A DNA stretch of 57,060 bases from a virus, in the IMG/VR virus record IMGVR_UViG_3300019093_000011, positions 1-57,060 of that record. One strand, 5' to 3'. How positions within the stretch are numbered: position 1 is the first letter of the stretch; the number at the start of each line of letters is the position of its first letter. Of the stretch, positions 24,747 to 34,900 are shown one piece after another. Made by a program: the position numbers and the translations under genes. A model generated the notes under the pieces. It was not told where the DNA came from. It saw nothing but the letters and a program-made list of their open reading frames with translations, and ran no database searches.

Positions 24747-26592
24747 AGATTATACATTCTACTAATTTAATGCCGGCTTCAACATTAGTCTCCAGTGCAA
24801 TAGCAAATGTATCATTGTGATTGCCAAATGCCTGTGCTGTACCGTTAGGAGCTGCCACTAGTCTTTGACCTTTGATAACGCTGCCATTAACCTTAACTAA
24901 TACACGACCCTTTAGCGCAACTGCCACTCCGCCCTCTAGTTCATTGTTCATCAAATAAGCTGGATTCTTAGATACAACACCTATGGCACGGAATCCTGTT
25001 TGAGCTGCTGTAACTTCTTTTTCTCCGCCAACCATTAGTACAGTGCCTACTTCATAATTAGCGTCTGGCAAATATTTTTCCGCCAAGTCCGCATATTTTG
25101 CTGTGGTCGAGACTCCATCAAAATTAGTACATTTTAATGTGTTTGTGCTTGGATTATAAGTAAGACTATCATCATCAATTCTTAATGTTTCACTAGTGGT
25201 TTTACCACTAGTAAATGTAACATAATAATTAGTATTTGTGCTAGTAGTATTAGTAATGCCAATGCTGTCAGCTTTAATTGTTACGCCACTAATTAATGTA
25301 CTCAATGAAGTCCAAGTTGGTAAGCCGGACTGAACGGACAATACTTGATTTGGTGTGCCAATGCTTAAAAAATTAGTTAAATTTGGCGAACTTTGATAAA
25401 CTAGTGCCCCGCTAGCACCACCACTGATTGTACCAGTGGCATCTACAAGACCAATAAATCTACGGGCTGTGATATCACCGTTATTATCCCTGACAGCTAC
25501 TGTATTGGCTGTTGCAGCAGTTGCACCAGTTCTATAAGTTCCGCCAACGTTTAAATTGTCTGCTCCAGTAGCAGTTCCACTAATATTGCCATTAAAATTA
25601 ACAGCATATACATTGCTGAATTTATTATCATTTGAACCTATAGTGCTATATTCAGAACCTGGTAATAATGCTAAACCTTGTAATTTAACAGGAATTTTTT
25701 CAGTTGCCCCACCACCCAAAACATTTACTGTAGTTTTAAAAATTATAGATTTATCAGCTGAATTATTTTTAATAACAGTATTAGTGTTATCAATAAACAC
25801 AGCTAAGTCATTAATATCCCCAACAGTAAAGCCTGGATTAAGGAATCTTGTCCGATTATTAAAAATTGGGTTAGATGTTTTTATAAAATCAGTGTCAGTA
25901 AATCCGTTTAGTTTTGCTGCATTAGATGCAGTTCCCCAGTAGATATACCCGCTATCACTAGTAGTAACTCCGCCACTGGGAGTATTAGCTAAAGTAATAC
26001 CTTTTTTGATTACAGTAAATATTGCTTCGGAATTTTCAACTAGATCAGGATCCAGTTGAGTAATAGTTGCTGGGAGCGTAAACGCTGTCTTGCTTATGAT
26101 AAAAATAACTTTACCGTCAATAATGCCTTTAATAATTGGGTGCGGATCGCCATTATTGTCGTCAACGCTGGTACTTTTAAGTTCTGTAGTTTGTGCATTT
26201 TGTACGGCTTGTGGTCCAATAAGAACAAAATTGTCATTTCCAGAGCAACTATATAGTTGATTTGTATCAGTGTTGTACCAAAAATCGCCTATTGATAGCC
26301 CGCTTGGTTTTAAACCGCCTATTTCGGTGCCGCCTGCACTTTTGAATTTATTGCCATCAAAAAACTTTAATTTTTTAACACGGGTATCATACCAAATTTG
26401 ACCTGTGACTTTTCTTGGTGGTTCAGAGCCACTGGCAAAGTTTTCTAAAAGATGTACGATATTTTCATTTTGAACTTCACCGTAGCCGGCATAATTTCTG
26501 CCAATAAGACTGATATCTAATGTATTATCCACTGTGCCATCTTCTACGATTGCTACCAGTGTACCATCATATTTGTTAATATTATATGGCAT
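24742..26592 (-). CDS. Tail-fibre-like structural protein with C-terminal processing-type domain
   Basis: This 616-aa protein is one of three related fibre proteins. Residues 1-85 contain the shared head (MPYNINKYDGTLV, then LLENFAS, then GQIWYDT). The middle is a beta-rich fibre shaft with NG and TN turns. The last 130 residues (AEKYLPDANYEVGTVLMVGG, GVVSKNPAYLMN, VALKGRVLVKVNG) match a C-terminal domain common on marine phage fibres and thought to aid folding or maturation. It lies downstream of a near-consensus late promoter. It probably forms a receptor-contacting fibre. Confidence 0.7.
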   Translation of the reverse strand: MPYNINKYDGTLVAIVEDGTVDNTLDISLIGRNYAGYGEVQNENIVHLLENFASGSEPPRKVTGQIWYDTRVKKLKFFDGNKFKSAGGTEIGGLKPSGLSIGDFWYNTDTNQLYSCSGNDNFVLIGPQAVQNAQTTELKSTSVDDNNGDPHPIIKGIIDGKVIFIISKTAFTLPATITQLDPDLVENSEAIFTVIKKGITLANTPSGGVTTSDSGYIYWGTASNAAKLNGFTDTDFIKTSNPIFNNRTRFLNPGFTVGDINDLAVFIDNTNTVIKNNSADKSIIFKTTVNVLGGGATEKIPVKLQGLALLPGSEYSTIGSNDNKFSNVYAVNFNGNISGTATGADNLNVGGTYRTGATAATANTVAVRDNNGDITARRFIGLVDATGTISGGASGALVYQSSPNLTNFLSIGTPNQVLSVQSGLPTWTSLSTLISGVTIKADSIGITNTTSTNTNYYVTFTSGKTTSETLRIDDDSLTYNPSTNTLKCTNFDGVSTTAKYADLAEKYLPDANYEVGTVLMVGGEKEVTAAQTGFRAIGVVSKNPAYLMNNELEGGVAVALKGRVLVKVNGSVIKGQRLVAAPNGTAQAFGNHNDTFAIALETNVEAGIKLVECIIL

Positions 26593-26611
26593 TCCCTAAA
26601 CCCCTTTAGAA

Positions 26612-26619
26612 TATTTATC
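26612..26619 (-). promoter_or_regulatory. Near-consensus late promoter octamer GATAAATA
   Basis: One mismatch to TATAAATA, on the minus strand in the 31-base gap before the 616-aa fibre gene, 19 bases from the ATG. Confidence 0.55.
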
Positions 26620-26623
26620 AAAA

Positions 26624-29467
26624 TCAAGCATTATCATAGACCCACCCTCTAGTAGCACCCGTATAGACTAAGTTAAAAGCTCGTCCCGAAGTAGTAATAT
26701 TAATATCACTAGTAGTTGCATTAATTAAATTGCCGTTTCTTCTAATAAACAATTGAGCAGTGATACTAATTCCAGTTTGGTCAACAAATCGAATCTCATC
26801 GCCCACTGTTGGTGTTGTTGGCAAAAACACTTGAATATTATTGTTTTTAAAACTTGTATCTATGAACAGTCGATCCCCGGCCTTTGCGTCATAGTTATCT
26901 CTAATTACTTTCCAAGCAAGCTTTAAATTGCCAAGGATATTCACAACGGTGTTATTATTGCCTAAATTAATAGTATCAACTTGAGTACCAACGCCAGTGC
27001 CGGTGTCAACAAAAAGATTCGCAATATTTGTTAAAGATTTGATCTTACCTTCTTCTAATATAAGATCTTTTTCTATTTGAGCATTCAAAATTGTGGCTGT
27101 AGAATTGGGGCCGTAAATTTTTCCAGTGACATATATATCCCCAGTAACATCTAACGCACGAGCTGAACCACGTGTTCTTACTACATCTGATGCTTGAATT
27201 ACATTTTTACTGGTGTCTTTAAATAATAGACCAGATCCTTGAAGGGTTCTGGCATTAGGATCAAGTTTGGGTATAATTAATTCATTAACAATATTTAAAT
27301 CATGTTGAATATATACGGTTCCACCAAGTTGTAGATTAGCAGTATCCTCAATTCGGCCTATTTTGATCTGACTAGCGACTGCTCCAATTCCTAAAGCAGT
27401 AACATAATTTGGTAGAAGGTCAAATTCTGTAGTAAACTGACCTACTGTAAGTGTTGCCTTACTATTGGCACCCCTGCCACTAATTGTAACAGTTCCATTA
27501 ACTTCTAAATTATTTTTAATTATTGTTTGGCCAAAGGTATTGCCCATTTCAATATTGAATGCGCCACCCCCAATGGCTAAGGAAGTTACAGTTTGATTGA
27601 ATACGCTGGCTGATGTTGTAGCGGCACTAGCTCTAATGTCAGCTGATGCTTGACCAGTTATTGCTCTTCCTTGAATTACAATGTCACCTTCAAAATATGC
27701 CGAATCATTACGAACTCGAAATTCACCGTTAGTAGAGCCAATGACAATGTTATTAGCTCTTCCACCAAGGTTTATGTTTTTAACTTTATCATCAAAAATA
27801 TAAATTTGCTCTGATGTACTCTTCATATAAGCAGGTGTACTGTCATCATATCCTATGAAAAATTGACCGTTAATAATATGCAAATTGTTATTAACATAGG
27901 TATTGCCTGCTACAGAACCTATGGAGATAAAAGTAGCTTCCCCGCCAAAATTTATATTTTTCACATTTTCTGGTAAGAAGTCAAAATTTTCACCAGAAGT
28001 AACGGTTGTTGTAATTTTGGAAGTTCCACCTACATCAAAAATTAATTCTTTTCTTAAAACTAAATCTTGTTTGGCTAATGCATTTGTTTCAAATTCAATA
28101 GCATTACTGGCGTTTAATAATAAACTTCCAGTTGTAGATCTAACTGTATTTGTTTTAAGTAAAACATTTCCTGTTTGAATTTCACCTGAAACTGTTAGAC
28201 GATTTTGTACATCCGCATCATTTTTAAATTTAACTATACCAGTGGTAACACTACCAATGTTTATGGTATTAGTTTCAGCACCTATATTAATTGTTTTAAC
28301 TGTGGTATTGAGTAGATTAAAATTAGTTAAGGTAGAACGTAAACTCCCGCCATCAATATTAACATTTTGAACAACATTTAAATTGTTATTTACAGTGGTT
28401 GTACCAGTAACAGCACCAATATTCATTGCCGTGGCAGCACCCGCTAAATTTACTGTAGTAGCTGTGGTATTAACAATTTCAATTGTGGGCTTATTAGTTA
28501 CAATATTTTTACGGAAATTAACATCACCGTCGATGTCTAATACAGCCAATGGGTCCGAGTTATAAATTCCTACCCTACTTCTAACAGCATCAATAAAAAT
28601 TGCATTACTTGATCCAGCAGCATTTTTTACATTCAAAGCTAAATTTGAATTTTGAATGTTGCTTTTAAGAGTACTTAGGTTGGATAATAGTTCAAATGTT
28701 AGATTATTAGATGATCCCAAAGTTAAAGGAGTAGTACCTGCTATAGCCAATGTGCCATTAATAAAATTATTACCAGTTGTCTGAACAAAGTTACTAACAT
28801 TAATAACATTGCCAAAACCATCAATTAGGTTTTGAGCATTTAATGCTGTGCCATAAAAGTTAAATTCAGATATTGCTGGGGTAAACCCCTTTCTAATAAT
28901 GCCAGTTATGCCTTCATTTTTTAAAATGCGTCCATTTGCAGTTAAATAGTTTGGCGTAAAGGTATCTTTACTGAATATGCCTAAAAGAATATCACCAATT
29001 TTTAATTTAATTAAAGTTTTTGTTACTCCGGCAACATCAGTTAAGTTAACGATTTCATTTCCAGATACACCTTGCTGAGCAGTGTATATGGGACCCGCAA
29101 GTCTTGTCCCTTGGCCATCATTAAAGTAAAGTTGTCTTCTTAAACTGTCAATCCATATATCGCCAGGTCCTAGACTAGGTTCCGAACTGCTGACTTGTGG
29201 TCTATTTGGTTCTTTAAAGATACTGCCATTAAAAATTCTAATTTTTTCTTCACTGGTATCATACCAAATTTGACCTTTAATAGGTGCTTTTGGAGCGGTC
29301 GTACTAGCAAAATTTTCTAATAATTTAACAAAATTTTGGTTAAATTCTAAACCATAGTTATTAGTGCTTTTACCTACTAAAGTTAAATCAGTAGATATTT
29401 TATCTGTACTATTATCTAAAATATCAGCTAGTATAGTTCCGTCAGTTTTAATTATAGTATATGGCAT
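26624..29467 (-). CDS. Long tail-fibre-like protein with repeated beta units
   Basis: This 947-aa protein has the same N-terminal head as its two neighbours (MPYTIIKTDGTIL, LLENFAS, KGQIWYDT), probably the attachment end. The shaft is a long series of short beta units built around the pattern [hydrophobic]-INIG-x-n-TxVNNNLxVxG, repeated at least ten times. The C-terminus (GDEIRFVDQTG to GWVYDNA) is a small domain seen at the end of many phage fibres. Start ATG overlaps the stop of the collar-type gene as TAATG. It most likely forms a trimeric fibre. Confidence 0.75.
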   Translation of the reverse strand: MPYTIIKTDGTILADILDNSTDKISTDLTLVGKSTNNYGLEFNQNFVKLLENFASTTAPKAPIKGQIWYDTSEEKIRIFNGSIFKEPNRPQVSSSEPSLGPGDIWIDSLRRQLYFNDGQGTRLAGPIYTAQQGVSGNEIVNLTDVAGVTKTLIKLKIGDILLGIFSKDTFTPNYLTANGRILKNEGITGIIRKGFTPAISEFNFYGTALNAQNLIDGFGNVINVSNFVQTTGNNFINGTLAIAGTTPLTLGSSNNLTFELLSNLSTLKSNIQNSNLALNVKNAAGSSNAIFIDAVRSRVGIYNSDPLAVLDIDGDVNFRKNIVTNKPTIEIVNTTATTVNLAGAATAMNIGAVTGTTTVNNNLNVVQNVNIDGGSLRSTLTNFNLLNTTVKTINIGAETNTINIGSVTTGIVKFKNDADVQNRLTVSGEIQTGNVLLKTNTVRSTTGSLLLNASNAIEFETNALAKQDLVLRKELIFDVGGTSKITTTVTSGENFDFLPENVKNINFGGEATFISIGSVAGNTYVNNNLHIINGQFFIGYDDSTPAYMKSTSEQIYIFDDKVKNINLGGRANNIVIGSTNGEFRVRNDSAYFEGDIVIQGRAITGQASADIRASAATTSASVFNQTVTSLAIGGGAFNIEMGNTFGQTIIKNNLEVNGTVTISGRGANSKATLTVGQFTTEFDLLPNYVTALGIGAVASQIKIGRIEDTANLQLGGTVYIQHDLNIVNELIIPKLDPNARTLQGSGLLFKDTSKNVIQASDVVRTRGSARALDVTGDIYVTGKIYGPNSTATILNAQIEKDLILEEGKIKSLTNIANLFVDTGTGVGTQVDTINLGNNNTVVNILGNLKLAWKVIRDNYDAKAGDRLFIDTSFKNNNIQVFLPTTPTVGDEIRFVDQTGISITAQLFIRRNGNLINATTSDINITTSGRAFNLVYTGATRGWVYDNA

Positions 29468-31332
29468 TATACAAACCTACCAGTAAAAATTATAAATTTC
29501 AGCTTGTCTATGGGACTACTATTACTAAGATTAGGCAATTTAAATACTGGAATGCCATCTTGAATTTTTTCGTTACTGTTAGTATATTCATATCCTATAA
29601 TTGAAAACAAGTCTGAATATGTACTCACTGGCAGTGCTGAACCATCACAAATTCTATAACCAGATGGAATAGCAGCAATAGGCGTACCAGCCCAAATAGT
29701 TATTGTTCCTATTGGCACCAGTGCCAATGTGTTAAGAAAATTAGGTTTGGAAATTTTACTTAATTGTCTAACACCGTTTACTTCTCTACTGACCAATAAC
29801 AAATCATTGGAAATTAAACTAGTTATTTCAGGTTTATTAAAGATAACATCAGGAGTTAATGAAATTGATATAAGATTTGTGTTTAGAGAATTTGTATTTA
29901 CAGAATTTATATTAAATGAACTTTGAGTGTTAGATAATTTAATATCGCCATCAAATTTAATATTAATTCCATTAGTTAACGAGTCTGCTGATCCAGTAAT
30001 ATTCCCATCCAAATTGCCTTTAAAATTTCCAAAAATTTGAACAGGATTATTAGTATCGCCTATTTGGTCTACCCAAATGTTTTTCCATCTCATGCCATTG
30101 GGATACGTAGTAGTAATAGGGGATCCTAAAATATAGGTGCTATTGGATTTTGGTAAAATATTAACCATTCTGCTAGTTTCATCAACATAAAGACCTTTTG
30201 CAACAGACAATGTTTTGGCCACAAACATTCCGCCAGTAGTATGTATACTTGGAAAATTAGGAGCTATTACATCGGTATCATTAGTTCCTGTGACTATTAA
30301 TGATTCATTAGTTTTTATATTGCCCACTACATCTAAACTTTGATTAGGTGCTGTATTATTAATGCCTACTCTGCCAGTTCTAATATTTGGTAAACCAGCG
30401 TCAATAGTTAGAATAATTTCTGAGGATATTGATTTTTGAATTTTAAAATTTATTTTAGACCCAGTGTTTTTATTAGTGAATACACTTGCTCCATTATCGA
30501 CACCTATGCTTAATGATAGGTCAGTGCCTAATAATAAGCCACTATCATTTTGAAGATGAAATTCATATTTTGTTGTACTGAGTTGATCAGACCTAAGAAA
30601 ATTTCTAGCACCAACAACTGTGTCACCCACAATCAATGATTCTGCTTTTTCACTAGTGCCCCAAAACTTAATACCTTTTGAATTTGTTTGTGGAATATTA
30701 GCGTTTAAGTTTAATCCTTGTTTAATTACAGGAAATCCTGGTTCAACAGTTTTAGGAGTAAATTCTCTATCGCTGACAATAGCCACTCTGCTATTTTTAA
30801 CATATAACCCCAGTATTGACCTTGTACTATTATCAGCAGCATCTATAATTAAATCAACTTCAGCGGTAGTTTTTTCGTCTTCGTTATATTTTGGACCAAT
30901 TAATTGCCACGGAAAACTCCCAACGTTTGTATACATATAAAGTTGTTTTCTACTAGTATCAACATACAAATCACCTTTGCTTAATCCAGCAATACGCCCT
31001 GTAGGTGTATTGGCTGATTTTTTTACAATGCCTAATTGTACCCAAGTTGTTCCGTCAAATACTTTTAATCCGCCACCTAGATCGTCTAATGTGTTATACC
31101 AAATCTGTCCTTTTACTGGATTTTGAGGTCCAGCGTTTATATCCGAATTAGAATTTTGAGCAGGACTGGCAAAATTTTCTAATAAGTGTAAAAAATTTTC
31201 CCCAATAATCTGAGTATATCCGGAGTAATTCTTGCCTATAAAAGTAAGACTAGTATTTGTATTTGTTCCGCCATCAGGCACTGAATACACATGATCTTGG
31301 GCACTATTAGTTATAGGTGTAGTATTTGCCAT
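29467..31332 (-). CDS. Tail-fibre-like protein with C-terminal tail-collar domain
   Basis: This 621-aa protein shares the fibre head of the two following genes (DGGTNTNTSLTFIGKNYSGY, LLENFAS, KGQIWYNT). Near residue 535 begins a phage tail-collar domain: PIGTITIWAGT, then IPSGYRICDGSALP, then FSIIGYEY and VFKLPNL. Such domains are found in T4 gp12 and many short fibres. The gene follows the 201-aa gene by one base. It is probably a short fibre or fibre tip that contacts the host surface. Confidence 0.75.
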   Translation of the reverse strand: MANTTPITNSAQDHVYSVPDGGTNTNTSLTFIGKNYSGYTQIIGENFLHLLENFASPAQNSNSDINAGPQNPVKGQIWYNTLDDLGGGLKVFDGTTWVQLGIVKKSANTPTGRIAGLSKGDLYVDTSRKQLYMYTNVGSFPWQLIGPKYNEDEKTTAEVDLIIDAADNSTRSILGLYVKNSRVAIVSDREFTPKTVEPGFPVIKQGLNLNANIPQTNSKGIKFWGTSEKAESLIVGDTVVGARNFLRSDQLSTTKYEFHLQNDSGLLLGTDLSLSIGVDNGASVFTNKNTGSKINFKIQKSISSEIILTIDAGLPNIRTGRVGINNTAPNQSLDVVGNIKTNESLIVTGTNDTDVIAPNFPSIHTTGGMFVAKTLSVAKGLYVDETSRMVNILPKSNSTYILGSPITTTYPNGMRWKNIWVDQIGDTNNPVQIFGNFKGNLDGNITGSADSLTNGINIKFDGDIKLSNTQSSFNINSVNTNSLNTNLISISLTPDVIFNKPEITSLISNDLLLVSREVNGVRQLSKISKPNFLNTLALVPIGTITIWAGTPIAAIPSGYRICDGSALPVSTYSDLFSIIGYEYTNSNEKIQDGIPVFKLPNLSNSSPIDKLKFIIFTGRFV

Positions 31333-31333
31333 A

Positions 31334-31939
31334 TTATGTTCCTAGCCCAGTTAAACTTTGTATTCTAACTGTGTAATCTATTTGAATAAGACGATTCAAA
31401 CTCTTTTGTACTGGGTGAAATACCACATGAGTTAATAATTTACTTTGGTTAGTTTCACTATATGATTTTAATCCTAGTTCATCAAACACATATTCTGATT
31501 CGTTATTGGTTATGTTATCAAAAGCACTTTGACCGCTAGGTTCGCCATAGTCTAAAAAACAAGTGACAAATACATCTGTATAATTTGTGCCAGTGACATG
31601 CCTAGTTTCTATGTAATTCCTTATGGGATCGATATTGGTGATACTTCTATCATCCACCACTTTAGTATAAGTTGGGTTATATAAATCGGCGTTGATCCCG
31701 GTAGAATTTGGGGTTAGATATGTAATAATACCTGTGGGGTCCACCGCAGTTCCGCCGTTGCCAAAGGCCATTTCATAAATAAATCCTTGCCCAGAATTGG
31801 ATATACTACTAGCTAGAGCTACACTCATATTTTCATAATGGATGGCATTACGTTTATTAACGTAAATTTCTTTGGAACTTGGGTCCCAAATCTTAATATG
31901 TCCTTCTATATGAATACCGCCAAAGTCTTTGTTTTGCAT
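31334..31939 (-). CDS. Putative tail/baseplate structural protein, 201 aa
   Basis: This 201-aa protein starts MQNKDFGGIHIEGHIKIWDP and has a predicted beta-rich core, with no enzyme motif. The internal sequence LASSISNSGQGFIYEMAFGNGGTAVDPTG resembles conserved tail-module proteins of marine T4-like phages. It is positioned between the giant wedge protein and the fibre genes, where T4 encodes connector proteins such as gp8-gp10. It may join the baseplate to fibres. It has its own near-consensus late promoter upstream. Confidence 0.55.
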   Translation of the reverse strand: MQNKDFGGIHIEGHIKIWDPSSKEIYVNKRNAIHYENMSVALASSISNSGQGFIYEMAFGNGGTAVDPTGIITYLTPNSTGINADLYNPTYTKVVDDRSITNIDPIRNYIETRHVTGTNYTDVFVTCFLDYGEPSGQSAFDNITNNESEYVFDELGLKSYSETNQSKLLTHVVFHPVQKSLNRLIQIDYTVRIQSLTGLGT

Positions 31940-31958
31940 GATTATTTCTCTATCAAAA

Positions 31959-31966
31959 TATTTATT
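31959..31966 (-). promoter_or_regulatory. Near-consensus late promoter octamer AATAAATA
   Basis: One mismatch to TATAAATA, on the minus strand in the 27-base gap between the giant gene stop and the 201-aa gene, 19 bases from the ATG. Confidence 0.55.
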
Positions 31967-34900
31967 TTATCCGCTACCTAGTTTTTTAGGGGCAAACTTT
32001 AAAAAATATGCTACGCTATTGGTCGAATTAGCTATATCTTTGCCTGAGTCTTCCCAAACGGTCAATGTTTTTCTTACAACCTGTGTTTTAATTCCAAGTC
32101 TTGGGATGGTATTTAAGTGAATTTGAGCTGTAGTTTCGTCAATTGTAAAGTCTGCAGGATGTTCAACATCACCTTGTGGGCTTTCTGGATGAATTCTTGC
32201 ATCATGTAGTTTATATGGATTTTTTCTTTGTCTAACTCCGCCCACAAATATTTCAATACCGTCCTTACTTGGAATATAAGGTAAATTGGAATTAGGCATC
32301 CACTCATGAATTTCTGTTTTATCATCATAAGGGATTGTTTCTGCAAACCCAATATCAAATACTTCTGTACCTAAAGTATGTACTTGGGGTATACCTGTCC
32401 CCCAAGTACCTCTACGAAGTTGAGTAATTTTATTTTGATTTTTAATAAAGTATTCAATTCTTTCGCCATTGATATAAACAACACCTGGTTGATTTGAAGA
32501 TATATCTGGATCATTTAATGTCGATGAGTCATGAACTTCAATTTCTTTATCAGAAAACTTTAATTCTTTAATCAAATATGTTGTTCTATTTTTGCTTATT
32601 CTTTTATAATGCGATCTATTTAGGATATCCTTAAATTGCATAAATGCAATTGGGTCCCTAGTAATATTAGATCCAAACGTTAATACTGAGAACCTATCGT
32701 CCTTTGTTGGAATAGTATTAAGAATAACTTCCATTTTATTATCAGATAATATATAATCCATGTTGGGCATTAACAACGTTTTATTTTTAATAACCCATAC
32801 ATAATTAGCATTGATTATTGGTCTGTTAAGTGACAATATACCGCCACTAACTCTAATAGCATCCAAATAGTAGATACTATTTTGATAATTCTGTATGTTA
32901 GATTTAATTTTATAGCTACTTCGTTGAATATTTAAGATATCATGATTATACATAGAAATTACTTCTATTTGAGTGTTATCTGGATAAGAGTTTTTAAATT
33001 CAATGAAATTAGAATTTCCATCCTTTCCTATCTTATAATCTGAATTTTTTACTAGTGTAACTATAACTTTGGAATTCTCTGTATAATAATTTGGTAATAT
33101 ACTAATTTTTTGAGTGATCAAATCTATTTTATAAGCCATACCTAGTTGAACTTCATTATTATCAATATATACTTTGTAATCTTCAAGAATATTGAACACT
33201 TCCTCATCATTGACACTTCCCTTACCTAAGGGAATATCATAAGCATACACATTATTTTTTAATATAAAAAAGAATGAATCAGTAGAATTTAATATTTCAT
33301 TGCCAACTCTAACAATAGTATTCTGTGTTAAAGGAAAACTTTTTCCAATAGGATTTAATAAATTATATTTTAATGTAGTTCCATCTGAAGTTAATGTTTC
33401 TCTACTTACTATACTGGTAGAAATATTAGATGTCTTTTTAAAAATTATGTAGTTTACTACTTGACCAACAACAAGCTCATCGACAAACTTAATAGCTAAT
33501 TTATTTTTAAGATTATAAGTTTCATCAGTTTTGATTATAGTATAATTTACAACTTCACCTGACACTAATACCATTAATTCTAAATCATCTCGCCAATTAA
33601 AATTTAATATTAGTTCTTTAGAGGCTGTTTCTATAATTTTATAATCAATATCTAAAATATTGTTACCGTTAAAGCCTAAATTAATAATTGATATAATTTT
33701 ACCTTGAGTCGGGACTGTGAGTAGTTTAATTGAAACCCTGTTAAAATCCACAATATAATCTAAATTAGGACGTAATATATTATCACCAACTTTGACAATT
33801 GCCGCAGATTTATTATTAGGGTACTGACTTATTTTATATTCAGACATACGGCCATCGGAGATATAATTATCGCAGGTAATATCTGCTGATTCGTTAATCA
33901 AAAAATCCGTTACCTTGATTACCAATGTGTCTGCCACATGTCCAGGTAGCATTTCCTCAGGTGCTGGACTGGTCAACGGACTAATAAAACGATCACCGTC
34001 AATTATAATATCATCAGCAGCCATCCCCGATGCAGTTACATAAGGAATACCATTATTTTTTCCAAACTTTCCACCCTGTATTAGTGCATCATATATTCTA
34101 GTATCATCATTAACAGTCCTTGGGTCCCATAATTTCTCTCCCCAAGGATTATTTTCGCTATCCCATTTCTCAGGAGGATCAAAATTTATCCCAACAATGC
34201 TCACACCGCCATAATCAATGCCAGTCATTAGTTGAGCAAAATCCTTGCCTATCATGCCGCTTTCTGGAGCATAATAATAGGCAATTCTATCTAAGGCTTT
34301 TAGATGATTGAAATCTTTTTTATAATTAATGGTTATAAGATATGTCTTGTTTTCGTCCTTTACTTGCGGGTCATCAAGAACTAGTTTACCATAATAAACA
34401 GTATGAGTGCCATCAGGACTAGGTTTACTAGTTTTTACTAATGAATAACTGCCTTTTAAAGCATCAATTTCAATGCCATCAATAGTAAATGTCACTGAAC
34501 TTTGATTTTTTTCAATATTTGGACTGTATATTAAATCAAAAGAAATAGTGTCTTTGTTGCCAATAAAAGTTTCAGTTTTAGTCAAAGGTAGTATGTTTTC
34601 TATGGGCTCTTTGGCATATCTATCAAATCGTAAACCTAAAGTATTAGATCTAACTAGATCATTTTTTATTACAGCAGTGGCCCTAGCCTCTACACCATCA
34701 ACATCTAAATGACCTTTTATTTTAATAATTGGTGCTTTATAATATCCAGAACCTCCATTTAATACTTCAATTTGTATAACTTGACCTTTAGCTATAAATG
34801 CCCTAGCTGTTGCTGGGGTTGTACAATCACCTATGATTTCAACTATTGGTCTAGAAAGATAATTACTGCCGCCATCAAATACTATAATTTCTTTAATGGT

